NCBI RefSeq assembly: GCF_003286085.1
Contig: NW_020825447.1
Span: 62,001-126,000, forward strand
From: Drosophila persimilis
Taxonomy: Eukaryota; Arthropoda; Insecta; Diptera; Drosophilidae
Length of the DNA stretch: 64,000 bases
Reading direction: 5' to 3'
A model generated the notes under the pieces. The model made no database searches, was not told where the DNA came from, and saw only the letters and a list, made by a program, of their open reading frames with translations. This document shows, piece after piece, positions 1-10,565 of the stretch; position 1 is the first letter of the stretch; each line of letters begins with the position of its first letter. Both the position numbers and the translations under genes were made by a program.

Positions 1-959
1 TGCGTAGCCACTGCAAATTGATTTGTTCCTTTTGGCTAAAATGGTCTGATCTGATCCAGATTCAGCAATCTAATAGATATGGTCATTATCTATGATTCTG
101 CGTTTTTAGTTTTCGCAAATCTGCAATATTGTGGATGCAACAGATTTTCGTCCTTTGTGGGGGCGGATGGGGGTGGGGCGAAATTCTGAGATATACGTTT
201 TATAGTGACATCTTAAAGGAGTGTGTGCACCAAATTTGGTTACTCTAGCCTTAATAGTCTCTGAGATTTGTGGTTGCCTCAGATTTTCGTCCTTTGCGGG
301 GGCGGAAGGGGGTGTGGCGAAATTTGGACAGGAAACGGTCAAGGTCCGATATCACAGGAGTGTGGATACCAAATTTGGTTGCTCTGGCTTTTATAGGTTC
401 TGAGATCCTTGAACTCATATTTTGCAATTGGCAAAACCGACCATGAAACCTGTGTGTTAGAGTGAGACAGAGCGAGAAAGAGTGAAATTGTTTTCGTGAT
501 TCTGGCTGTAATAATTATACGATCTGGTTCAGATTTTGCACTCTAGAAGATATAGTCATCTTCTACGATTCTGTTTTTTTTTAGTTTAGTTTTAGTTTTC
601 TCGTATCGTCGAAATTGTGGATGCCACAGATTTTCGCCCTTTGTGGGGGCGGAAGTGGGCGTGGCAAAGTTTTGAAATATTTTTGGAGCAGTGACATATC
701 ACAGAAGTCTGGATCCAAAACATCGTTTCTCTAGCTCTTATAGTCTTTGAGCATTAGGCGCTGAAGGGGACGGACAGACGGACAGACGGACAGACGGACG
801 GACGGACAGACAGACAGGGCTCAATCGACTCGGCTATTGATGCTGATCAAGAATATATATACTTTATAGGGTCGGAAACGATTCCTTCTGGACGTTACAC
901 ACATCCACTTTTACCACAAATCTAATATACCCCAATACTCATTTTGAGTATCGGGTATA
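1..959 (-). mobile_element. DINE-1/INE-1-like Helentron, long form, cut by window edge
   Basis: Read on the minus strand, the element begins at 959 with TATACCCGATACTC, whose complement GAGTAT follows a few bases later to make a 5' hairpin. Next come the conserved block with 'CCGACC..TAAAGTATATATATTCTTGATCAGCAT' character, a GTCTGTCC microsatellite (about 770-820) and AT-rich internal blocks containing 'ACGAAAATCTG' and 'ACCAAATTTGG' repeats. The 3' hairpin end would lie left of position 1. This architecture (5' block, GTCY microsatellite, 3' stem-loop, no coding capacity) is that of DINE-1. It abuts the gypsy remnant at 961, so it probably inserted into that element. Confidence 0.85.
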
Positions 960-960
960 A

Positions 961-1642
961 AAATGTGTCGTATGAGAGAAAATTTGATAACAGAACAAGC
1001 AGGATTAAAGTCGCAAAACAAGATTTTTGATAGATTTGGAAAGCAAAAGAAAGTAGCAGAACTGGAAAGCGATCAAGAACATTTTGAAAGTGTCTCAGGC
1101 GAAATAGAAGCGGTGCAGGTGGCGAAGCGTATTTTGAAATGTTGGAATTGTGAGCAAGAAGGACATTGTTGGGATATGTGTACTCAAGTAAGAACAATTT
1201 TTTGCTATGGATGTGGTGAGAAAAATGTTTATAAGCCGCAGTGTGCAGTCTGTCTTAATAGGAAGTCGGAAAACCAGAAGAAGGGTCCATTCGATCACGA
1301 TCGTCGTTTGGTCCCAAAGTAGATCAGGAAAGTACTCAATAAGAGCAGGTGGTCATTCCAAATGAGACCGAAATAAGACCACAACCGAAAGAACAACAAA
1401 ATTTACCGGATATGACAATTTTGATAACAGATAGAGATAATTTTGGAAAGGCTAATGTAAGAAATCGTATTCCGGAAAGTTCAGGTCACAAGAAAACATA
1501 TCAGGAACGAATAGAAGCTTACAAATTTACGCGAGAACAAATATTTAACAATTCAGCGAACAAGAAACTATCTACTCAAAGAGCACGAAAATATTGGAAC
1601 GAGGTGAAAAATACAAGAAAATTGCTAGTATCGTCAATTTAA
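961..1642 (+). pseudogene. Ty3/gypsy gag remnant with CCHC zinc knuckle
   Basis: Two reading frames (963-1322 and 1349-1642) encode the end of a retrotransposon Gag. The first carries a nucleocapsid-type motif CWNCEQEGHCWDMC (about 1138-1180), the C-x2-C-x4-H-x4-C knuckle that binds genomic RNA, followed by a second cysteine cluster (CYGCGE...CAVC). A stop at 1320-1322 and a change of frame separate the second piece, which is lysine-rich and resembles a Gag-protease linker. The capsid part is absent; the DINE at 1-959 occupies its place. Family: Ty3/gypsy, judged from the downstream protease and integrase. I could not assign a clade. Confidence 0.7.
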
Positions 1643-1643
1643 T

Positions 1644-2184
1644 AACGTCTCATTTCTAGATTATCAAGAACTCGGTTTATTAGACACCGGAGCAAAAATT
1701 AGTTGTGTCGGAGCAGATCTTGCAACCCAAGATTGGTCCAAATATACAGGTTTTGAACGGATTTTGGAGAATGTGAAGACAGCAGACGGAAAAGGACATA
1801 CAGTCATAGGACATATTATAGTTACCATGACGTATAACAAACTTAGCAGAGATTTGAAATTATTCGTCATTCCATCATTGCATAAAAGGGTAATATTGGG
1901 AATCGATTTTTGGAAAACATTTAAATTGGCTCCAAAATTAATCGCGAGCGTCGAAGCAGACACGCTCATAACCGAAGACGCGAGTCAAGAACATAAGTAT
2001 CCATTGACCGTGCAGCAACAGCATCAGCTAAGGGCGGTAATAAAAATGTTTCCAAATTTTGAAATCCAAGGTCTAGGACGAACACGAGATTGATATCGGG
2101 ATAGGTAAACCAGTCAAACAGAGATTTTATCCAGTATCACCTGCTGTAGAAAAAATGTTATACCAAGAAGTTGATCGCATGATC
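1644..2184 (+). pseudogene. Ty3/gypsy aspartyl protease and start of reverse transcriptase
   Basis: The frame through 1672-2093 reads GLLDTGAKISCV, the LDTGA active-site motif of retropepsins, and later ILGIDFWKTF, the hydrophobic-G second signature (ILG-D). This protease would cleave the Gag-Pol polyprotein. A stop at 2091-2093 and a frame change are followed by KQRFYPVSPAVEKMLYQEVD, the usual entry into a gypsy reverse transcriptase (the R-YP-SP segment). The sequence then breaks off near 2184. The next recognisable gypsy sequence (the thumb motif GFLGLAGWYRRF) is at 6073, so the catalytic RT core is missing from the window. Confidence 0.75.
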
Positions 2185-2409
2185 CCTAGTATGGAGATCA
2201 AGCCTGCGGTGTCAGACGTGGCATCAGTGGTGTCGGATGACATCTTAGATGGTTACGTGTCAGACGTGAGCGATCTCACTAGGGATCTCAAACACATCGG
2301 GGTCGCGGAGGAGTTGGACTCTTCGGAGAGCGACCACGACAGGACAATGGTGGAGGTGGACCTCAGGAATGTCACTGATACTCCTGCAGATAAACCTCCA
2401 CCATTGTAA
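2185..2409 (+). pseudogene. LINE ORF1 C-terminal remnant fused to gypsy pol
   Basis: An open frame runs from the gypsy RT entry (LYQEVDRMI, 2155-2184) straight into an acidic, serine-rich segment (SDVASVV..DILDGYVSDVSDLT) that stops at 2407-2409. The second part is upstream of and overlaps the LINE endonuclease frame, so it is most likely the tail of LINE ORF1. The open frame crossing the junction is accidental: it joins two elements. No zinc knuckle is left. Confidence 0.5.
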
Positions 2410-5400
2410 GGCAGCATGCGCTGCTCTCCTGCTCCACCTAGCCAAGGGTGGAGCCGACATAGTCCTCATTCAGGAGCCCTGGATCCTCGGAAACAGGGTC
2501 TCTGGTCTGAGGACTCCTGACTATAAGCTATACGTAGCCGACTCCGCAGGTAAAACTCGCACCTGCATCCTTGCAAAAAGAGATTTGCACTTATTTTTGC
2601 TCCCAAATTTCAGCAATGAAGACCAAACAGCAGTGAGCATCGAAGGCCAGGGGTGCTCACTGAGAATCTGCTCCACGTACATGGGTCACGACCAACCAGA
2701 CCCCCCTCCACAGGCGCTCAGGGCGCTAATCACAGACTGCGAGGCCAACGACACCGGCCTAATCGTAGGGTGCGACGCCAACGCACACCACTGCCAGTGG
2801 GGAAGCACTGACACCAACGAAAGGGGTGAGTACCTTTTCAACTATTTACTGAGTGGGGAGTGATCCCACCTTCATTATTAAAAACCGCAAGGAGGTCCTG
2901 GACCTCACACTTGCCTCTCATGAGTTACACGGGAACATCGTATCCTGGAGGGTCCTGGAAGAGCACTCCTTCTCGGACCACAGGTACGTGGAAACCGTAT
3001 TCTCTTTTTCACTACCGAGACCAGCTCAATTTCGGAACCTTAGGCGGACAAACTGGGCTCGGTACTCAGACCACCTCTGTCGTGTTCTCCCTGAGACTCC
3101 ACCTGAGGAGGAGATCTCCAGGGAAGCCACGACTCATCTTGTTAAACTATTTACCGACGCCTGCAATGAGGCGCTCGATAAATCCTGCCCCTCTAGCAAA
3201 AGCAGAGGCCGGAAGAAACCTGAATGGTGGAATCCGAAACTGAGGGAACTCCGGAAAGCCTCCCGAAGACTCTTCAATAAAGCTAAGGCCGAAAACGCTG
3301 AGCAGAACTGGGCCGATGCCAGGCCAGTCTGTCAGTTTACAATAAAGAACTGAGGAAAGCCAAACGCGCCTCATGGCGTAAGTTCTGTAGCGACATTGAG
3401 AATAACTCGGAAGCCTCGCGCTTGCGCAAAGTTCTCTCGAAGACTACACCCACTCTGGGCTACCTGAAGAACGCCGACCAATCATGGACAACGTCCAGCA
3501 ATGAGTCGCTAAATCTTCTCCTTAACACCCACTTTCCCGGCTGCGATGAAAACAGACCACACTACATCGCGGCTCCCTCCGTTGCCTCAAGTGTTATCAT
3601 GAACCTGCTAAGCCAGGAGAACATTTCCTGGGCAATAAAAAGCTTCAAACCATACAAATCCGCGGGACCAGATGCCATCATCCCTGCCCAACTGATTCAC
3701 GCTGGACAAAAAGGCACTAATTGGCTCAAAAGGATATACGAGGGAATCTTCTCCCATGGATATATCCCGGAAACCTGGCTTCATACCAAAGTCGTCTTCA
3801 TCCCCAAGGCAGGCAAGCCCTCGCACACTGCCCCCAAAGATTTCAGACCCATAAGTCTATCGTCCTTCCTTCTGAAGACGATGGAACGGCTTTTGGGGAT
3901 GCATCTCACGGTAAATATTCCGCCTAGTCTATTCTCAGACTCCCAGCATGCCTATCGGAAAGGAAGATCCACCGAAACGGCCCTACACACGATCACATCG
4001 ATCATTGAAGCGTCCCTCAACTGTAAGGAGTACACCCTGGTAGCCTTCCTGGACATAGAAGGCGCCTTTAATAACATCCTACCGACCGCCATCACGGGTG
4101 CACTGACGGAACTGGGGGTTGACTCCCGGACGGTGAGCCTGATCGATCAGATGCTACAATGCAGGACGGTTGAGGCATCACTGGGGACGTCAACGTCCAC
4201 CAGATTTGTCAGTAGAGGCACCCCGCAGGGCGGAGTCCTCTCGCCCCTCCTATGGAACGTGGCAGTGAACGAACTGCTGCGGGAGATAGACGGGGGTGGC
4301 TGCCGCGTGGTGGCGTATGCGGACGATGTTGCTATAGCATTCTCGGGTAAATTCCCGCAGACGCTGTGTGAGTGCCTGACAAGCACTCTCATGAAGATGT
4401 CAAAATGGGCAGACAAATGCGGTCTAGGCGTCAACCCGTCTAAAACGGAACTGGTGCTCTTCACTAGGAAGTACAAAGTGGGGAAACGCTAGTCTTCAGC
4501 AACAACGCCAAGTATCTTGGGGTAATCCTCGATAGAAAGCTCGATTGGAAATTGAGCATAGAGGATAGAGTAAAGAAGGCCACAGCAGCCCTCTATACTT
4601 GCAGGAAAGCCATCGGACTAAGATGGGGAATGACCCCCTATATAGTTCGGTGGCTTTACACCACCATCATACGACCGATCATGCTCTATGGAGCGGTAGT
4701 ATGGTGGCCAGCCTTAGACAAAAGGACATGCCTCAATAAACTCAGCAGAGTTCAACGCATGGCAGAGCTATGCATAACTGGCGGGCTACGCACTACTCCA
4801 GGGGAAGCCCTGGATACTGTGCTGGACCTCCTCCCCATAGATCTCATGGGAAAGAAAGTGGCAACACTTTCCGCACTCAGAATGAGAGAAGCCAGACTGT
4901 GGAAAGCATCCGCCCAACCGCGGATCGCCCAACTCGGGAATCCCGACGAGACACCCGCAATTACCAGAGAGGACAGATTATTGTGTCCCTAGTGATCACC
5001 TCTCGACGCCTTTCCAGGTATCAATCCCACTTAGGGAGGACTGGGAGATGGGCGAACCAGGACCCGCAAATGCGGTTCACTTCTACACTGATGGCTCAAA
5101 GCTAGACGGCCGCGTGGGAGGCGGAGTCTACTGCAGCGAGCTGAACATCAGTCATTGCTTCAGGCTCCCGGACCACTGCAGTGTGTTCCAAGCGGAGGTT
5201 GTAGCCATCAAGGAGGCCATTTCCATCGTCTCCAAACTATTTCTAGACACGCACTTAGTGTGCGTTTTCTCGGACAGCCAAGCAGCTATTAAAGCTCTAG
5301 GCTCAATATCGTCGAACTCAGCGACTGTAAATGACTGCCGCAGGTCTCTGCACGAGATCGCAGATCAGTTAGACCTCTTCCTTATATGGGTCCCAGGCCA

Positions 5401-5920
5401 TAGGGACATCGAGGGGAACGACGCCGCCGACGAGCTAGCAAGGCAGGGTACTACAATTCCTCTCCTTATGGAGAGGGAGCAGGTAGCGATGCCTCTGGCT
5501 ACGTGCAGGCTCCTCACGCACGAATTGTTTGAGCAAAATGCCAATAGGAGATGGCAGCAAACAGCTTCCTGTAAAATCTCAAGATTGATATGGCCATATC
5601 GATCGAAGAAGCGCTCAGCCGAGCTGTATAGGCTCAGCAGAGCACAGTGCTCTGCAGTTACTCGAGCCATTACGGGACACTGGCAGATTGGCACTCATGC
5701 CTCTAGACTGTCAATCCCTCATAACGACTTCTGCAGGAGTTGTTGCGACGAGGAAGAAGAGGAATCGGTCCCCCACTTCTTCTGCCACTGCCCAGCCCTT
5801 GGAAATCGTCGTCTTCGTTTTCTCGGGGCTGCTTTCCTCACAGACATTTCGGACCTGTCCGAAATCAAACCGGGGACCTTGTCCAGATTCATCCAAGCCT
5901 CCGGATGGGACTGCCCTTAA
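2369..5920 (+). pseudogene. LINE ORF2: endonuclease, reverse transcriptase, RNase H (frameshifted)
   Basis: The ATG at 2369 overlaps ORF1 by 41 bp in another frame. Endonuclease: QINLHH at the start, IQEPWI, GCDANAHHCQWGS and SDHR (about 2380-2980). Reverse transcriptase: DFRPISL (3840), FLDIEGAFN (4048), GTPQGGVLSPLLWN (4219) and the catalytic YADD (4315-4326). RNase H: FYTDGSK (5081), SDSQAAIKAL (5270) and WVPGHRDIEGNDAADELA (5388). A C-terminal C-x2-C...H-x3-C cluster follows (5732-5800). Frame changes near 2855, 3325, 4485 and 4970 split the protein into five segments, so no active enzyme is made. The product would nick target DNA and prime reverse transcription there. Confidence 0.8.
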
Positions 5921-6051
5921 TTTGCAACAGCCTGTTTCTCCACGGTTTCTAGGCACTGGGAAGGGACCACGCCCATGCGGCACCACAACGGACCTTCTAC
6001 AGGTCCAAGTGAGCTTGGGAGGGTTTCATCACTCTCCCAGGCTACCGCCTG

Positions 6052-6072
6052 AACCTAACCTAACCTAACCTA
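6052..6072 (+). repeat. (CCTAA)4 tail at the LINE 3' end
   Basis: Four CCTAA units close the LINE, immediately before gypsy sequence resumes. LOA-type LINEs often end in short tandem repeats rather than poly(A). The unit happens to be the complement of TTAGG, the canonical insect telomere repeat that Drosophila has lost. Confidence 0.8.
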
Positions 6073-7675
6073 GAGGATTTCTAGGACTTGCAGGGTGGTA
6101 TCGACGATTTATACCGAATTTCTCAGATTTGACTTTCCAATCACGCAATTAATTTCCAACAAACGGAAATTTCAATGGACAGAGGAAGCTCAAAAGGCTT
6201 TTGAAAAAGTGAAGATTGTACTGACTTCAGCAGCGGTCTTGCAGAACCCAGACTTTTCTAAAAAAATTTATTTACATTCTGATGCCAGTGATTTCGGAGT
6301 AGGAGCTGTGTTAACGCAACGAGGTGATGATGGAGAAGAAAGGCCTATAGCGTATATGAGTAAGAAATTGAATACCGCACAAAGAAACTACAGTGTAACG
6401 GAACGGGAATGTCTCGCTGCATTGCTGGCAATTGAAAAGTGAGTACAGATCATGCTAGTCTGATATGGCTAATGAGACAAGCGAACTTGAAAGGTAGACT
6501 TGCTAGATGGGCGATGCAATTGCAAGGGTATAGATTTTCTATAAGCCATCGGAAAGGAAAGGATCACGTCGTACGAGATGCATTGTCACGAGTGTATGAA
6601 AATGAAGTTTCGGTAGTGGAAGGCATAGGACCGCTAATCGATTTGACCGCAGAGAATTTTAAGGAGACAGAGTATCTATCGCTACAAGCTCGTGTATCCG
6701 GAGATCAAGGTAAATACCCAGACATAAGAGTGGAAGGTGGATTTCTTTATCTACGTATGAACCAGTACGAAGGAACAGAAGGTATACAAGATCCTATATG
6801 GAAACTTTGGATACCGCAGAGTCTGACCAAGGAGGTAATCTCAAGGGCTCATGATTGTGTAGTAGCAGCTCATGGAGGGATGGGAAAAACTGTGGAATTG
6901 GTTAGGAGACAATTTTATTGGCCAGGAATGATTCAACAAATTCGAGAATATGTTCGGAACTGTGAGGTGTGCAAAACAACAAAAGCACCTGACATCATTT
7001 TACGACCACCGATGGGGAAGCAGGCAGAATCTTCCAGACCATTTCAGAGACTCTATATAGATTTGTTAGGACCATATCCCAGAATCAAAAGTGGATTTAT
7101 CGGCTTACTTATAGTATTGGATCACTTTTCAAAGTTCCACTGGCTATATGCATTACGAAAATTTACCACGGCTAGTGTTATTTCGTACCTGCAAAAAGAT
7201 ATTTTCTTTGCATATGGCGTAGCGGAAATCATCATAAGTGACAATGGAGTTCAATTCAGAGCAAAAGACTTCGAAAGTTTCTTGAAATCGTTACAGATCA
7301 AACATATGCTGACAGCTATTTATTCTCCCCAAGCAAACGCTTCTGAGCGAGTAAATCGGTCTATCATTTCAGCAAATCGAGCCTATTTAAAAGAAGATCA
7401 GAGAGATTGGGATAAGATTGTAGCTGCGATTAGTTGTGGGCTAAGAAACTCTTTACATCAGAGTATTAAAGTTTCACCTTATCGAGCTATCTACGGTATG
7501 GAAATGATAACGCATGGATCAGAGTATGAACTACTTCGAAAATTGAATCTTTTGGAGGAGTCCAGCCTTTGTTAAGGCTAGAGTGCGAGAAAAAATTGCA
7601 AATTCGACCTATGTTTTAGAAGACTTGAAAGGTAATTTAATAGGAAAAATACATGCAAAAGACATAAGGCAGTAA
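6073..7675 (+). pseudogene. Ty3/gypsy pol: RT thumb, RNase H and integrase
   Basis: The segment resumes with GFLGLAGWYRRFIPNFS, the RT thumb. RNase H follows (YLHSDASDFGVGAVLTQ about 6268; RPIAYMSKKL), then the tether QGYRFSISHRKGKDHVVRDALSR. Integrase has the zinc-binding HHCC region (H..H near 6850-6873, C-x2-C at 6961-6972) and catalytic D, D, E in IDLLGP (about 7066), SDNGVQF (7240) and PQANASERVNR (7330). The frame breaks near 6440 and again near 7560, after which KARVREKIANSTYVLEDLKGN continues to a stop near 7673. There is no env-like frame. Integrase would join element cDNA to host DNA; this copy is inactive. Confidence 0.8.
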
Positions 7676-8026
7676 CAGATTTCAGGCTAATCTGCCCTAT
7701 GTAAAACATGGCTGATTATCCAGTGGTGTAGTGCTCATGGGTGGCAGAAATAAAAGAAACATAAACTGGTATGTAGTTTTCTTCCAATTAAGATTTTTAT
7801 TGTCGACTAGGCGGGAAATTCAAACACATTACGTTTTTACTTACAATGCGCGAGTTTCGCAGCACTATCAGCTGTTGCGAAAGACGATTGACTCGATCGT
7901 TCTAAATGGAGCGAGAAGGGGTTCTTGAAGGGCTCAGAGATTTGTCTCTTCCTTTTGGATTTTACAAGCGCTACTGAACAGACCTTTTTGTCTTAAAATA
8001 AAGAACTCACGCGAATAAAACCAAAA
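7676..8026 (+). other. Gypsy 3' noncoding end with possible partial 3' LTR
   Basis: This is noncoding sequence between the integrase stop and a DINE. It contains AATAAA about 7997-8002, and a possible LTR start (TG) near 7727. The matching 5' LTR is not in the window, so the LTR boundary cannot be proved. The DINE at 8027 may have cut it. Confidence 0.35.
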
Positions 8027-8665
8027 CGAGGGGGAACGTTGTGAGTTGCTGCGGACACCGCAACTCTACAGTTATACCCGATACTAAGTCAGTATGGCTC
8101 TCCTCCGGCAGCGCCGCTAATATTAATCGACACGACAAAGAGTGCGTGCGAGAGAGACAGAAAATCAGTCTGAGCGTGACGTCGGGCGCTGCGTAGCCAC
8201 TGCAAATTGATTTGTTCCTTTTGGCTATAAAAATGATCTGATCTGATCCAGATTCAGCAATCTGATAGATATCGTCATTCTCTACGATTCTGCGTTTTTG
8301 GTTTTCTCGTATCTTTAAAATTGTGGATGCCACAGATTTTCGCCCTTTGTGGGAGCGGAAGTGGGCGGGGCAAAGTTTTGAAATATTTTTGTAGCAGTGA
8401 CATATCACAGAAGTCTGGATCCAAAACATCGTTGCTCTAGCTCTTATAGTCTTTGAGCATTAGGCGCTGAAGGGGACGGACAGACGGACAGACGGACGGA
8501 CGGACAGACGGACAGACAGACATGGCTCAATCGACTCGGCTATTGATGCTGATCAAGAATATATATACTTTATGGGGTCGGAAACGATTCCTTCTGGACG
8601 TTACACACATCCACTTTTACCACAAATCTAATATACCCCAATACTCATTTTGAGTATCGGGTATA
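8027..8665 (-). mobile_element. DINE-1-like Helentron, short complete form
   Basis: A complete short copy (639 bp). On the minus strand it starts TATACCCGATACTC at 8665 and ends CGTTCCCCCTCG at 8027. The 3' end has a hairpin, GAGTTGC...GCAACTC. Just inside this is an inverted copy of the start (AGTATCGGGTATA), i.e. a subterminal inverted repeat. The GTCC microsatellite is at about 8473-8523. It lacks the extra internal blocks of the long copies. The flanks are T-rich on the element strand, as expected for Helentron insertion between T residues. Confidence 0.88.
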
Positions 8666-10199
8666 AAAATATATGCAAAGAAGAAGACCTGACCAGTAAT
8701 TTGAATCGCAAAGTATTGAAGGAATCCGTGAACAATTTTAAATAATTCCCGGTATTAATTGTGGCAAAAGTTACATAGATTTCGGCCAGGTAAATATAGA
8801 GTGAAAAGAATTTAAAAGAAAACCCATGGATTTTCAAAAATGTATTCTCCATTAGTTTTCGGATGGCCAGGGCGTTTCCAACCAGTGTTTTTGTTCACAA
8901 CGAGCAACGCAAGGAGACGGAAAAATTATGGTTCTATAGAAAAGGTGAGAAACCAGGAATTTCTCTCTCTGCAAAGAAAAAAAAACAAATTCTGACATAA
9001 CCTTTCCTTAAAACAATCAGATCAGTTTTCCTCAAGGGCAGGAAAACCCTAGAAAAGTGGCTAGGCTCCCCGACGCAACATTCTTTGGCAGACCAGTAGC
9101 CGCAGCAACGCGAATTTTCGCAGTCTGGGTCTGTTTGATTGTCAGGAAAGGGGTCAACGACCTTTCGGGTCTTTCGGGAGAAAGAAACTCTGGAGGCAAA
9201 AAAGAAAGAAAGCAAAGCACAGGCGAGGGCATTCCGGCAGAATTTTGCTACTTCAGTTCGATCTCGGAAGTGTAGTGCAGTTTGGGTTTAACGAAACGTT
9301 AAAATCTGGTAAAGTTAAAATATCGAAAACCAAAAACAAATTCAAGATCACAAACACATTCACAACCGGACCAAAAAAAAGAACAAGTGAAAATTAACTG
9401 TAACATGCAAACTGTGTGCAAGAAGATTGGTACATTACAAGGGCTGTAGCATACAACGTACAGGTTATAGGAGCTGTTGATATAAACGGGAGTAGGAAGT
9501 ACGCGCTGGCTTCGGCTTTTGTCTCTGGTCGGCGGGGTGTGGGCATGGAGGATATTTTATTACCCATTTAGAGCTCTGGCAAATGGTCGAGATAGGAATT
9601 TATATAAAAAAAAAATTGCGTACGAGTAGGGAAAGTATACTAGGAAACGGGATACAGGGGGTCAAAGGGACAGATCAGCAGGGATACGTAAACGAAGAAG
9701 ATCACCGGTCAGATCTTTGTCGGTATCGCCCATTGGCGAGAACGCCCACCCTACCATGATCCTTCAGGGCCACCTATTAACAATCAGGATCCCTCCAACA
9801 AAGACTGCGGTGGGTCACATCTCCGTCAGACGAGGTTGCATGGTTCCGATATAAGATATTTAGACTTGGTTCATTTCCAAACTAACTTTATTTAAGCAAT
9901 CCATAGTTCTTTATTTCAATTCCTATAAAACCTAACGCAAATAGAATTTAGTCCCTAATATAAGCCTGCTATTCGATATTGCCTTACATTTATAGGGTAT
10001 TACTATACAGCATATACTGGGGAAAGAATATCATAGGGGTATAATGATCTTAAATCTATAAAAATTATTAGTAGTAGGTAGATATAAATGCACGAGCTAG
10101 GTTATGTGTTCATCATAGGAACAAGAAAACTTCAAACTTCATTACGTTAACTTGGTCAGTGCACAAAACCAGACAAAAATCGGGTATATGGAAAATCGC
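8666..10199. other. Unassigned 1.5 kb
   Basis: No long open frame and no recognised element. A purine-rich stretch (AAGAAAGAAAG near 9205) and an A-rich segment (9290-9400) resemble a 5' untranslated leader. From about 9840 the sequence is AT-rich. It may hold an LTR or leader of the gypsy remnant or unique host DNA; nothing in the window repeats it. Confidence 0.4.
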
Positions 10200-10537
10200 T
10201 GAAAAATTAGAAGAGTTTTTCTAATCAGTTACCGAAAACTTTGGGTGGCTGTAATTTAAATTATTTATTTGGCGGCGCGAAAAACTTGATACGCTCGATC
10301 TATTTCAAGGTTGGCGAACAACTATATTTTCTTCACAATTCAAATCTCTTACTCTAGCTATCCTACGGTGGCAACGCGGGGCGAATTCGCCAAGAGCGAG
10401 AGAGCGAGCTTTTATTGCGCTCCCGCTTTGCCCTAGCCTAACTTACACTAGACTTCATAATTCATAATTCATAATTCATAATTCATAATTCCATCTATAA
10501 CTAATAATTGTGGCCATGGATGGAAGGTCACGCAACA
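10200..10537 (-). repeat. BEL/Pao LTR (3' LTR of element A)
   Basis: 338 bp, bounded TG...CA on both strands (plus strand TGAAAAATT...ACGCAACA). Boundaries come from comparison with the other two LTRs. It carries the largest number of a TCATAAT heptamer (near 10457-10492). The G+C-rich purine stretch just inside the element (minus strand ..ACGGGGCCGG) is the likely polypurine tract. Confidence 0.85.
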
Positions 10538-10565
10538 CCGGCCCCGTTGAACGCCTGCATCGGCT

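Larger units (their letters stand above)
2185..6072 (+). mobile_element. LOA-like non-LTR retrotransposon (LINE) nested in the gypsy element
   Basis: A 3.9 kb 5'-truncated LINE. In order it has the end of ORF1, an ORF2 with APE-type endonuclease, reverse transcriptase, RNase H and a C-terminal cysteine motif, and a 3' UTR of about 150 bp ending in CCTAA repeats. RNase H downstream of RT is typical of the LOA and I groups; LOA assignment (Bilbo, Trim, Baggins relatives) is my best guess. CCTAG lies at both edges (about 2184 and 6067) and may be a short target duplication. The coding region has at least four frameshifts. Confidence 0.75.
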
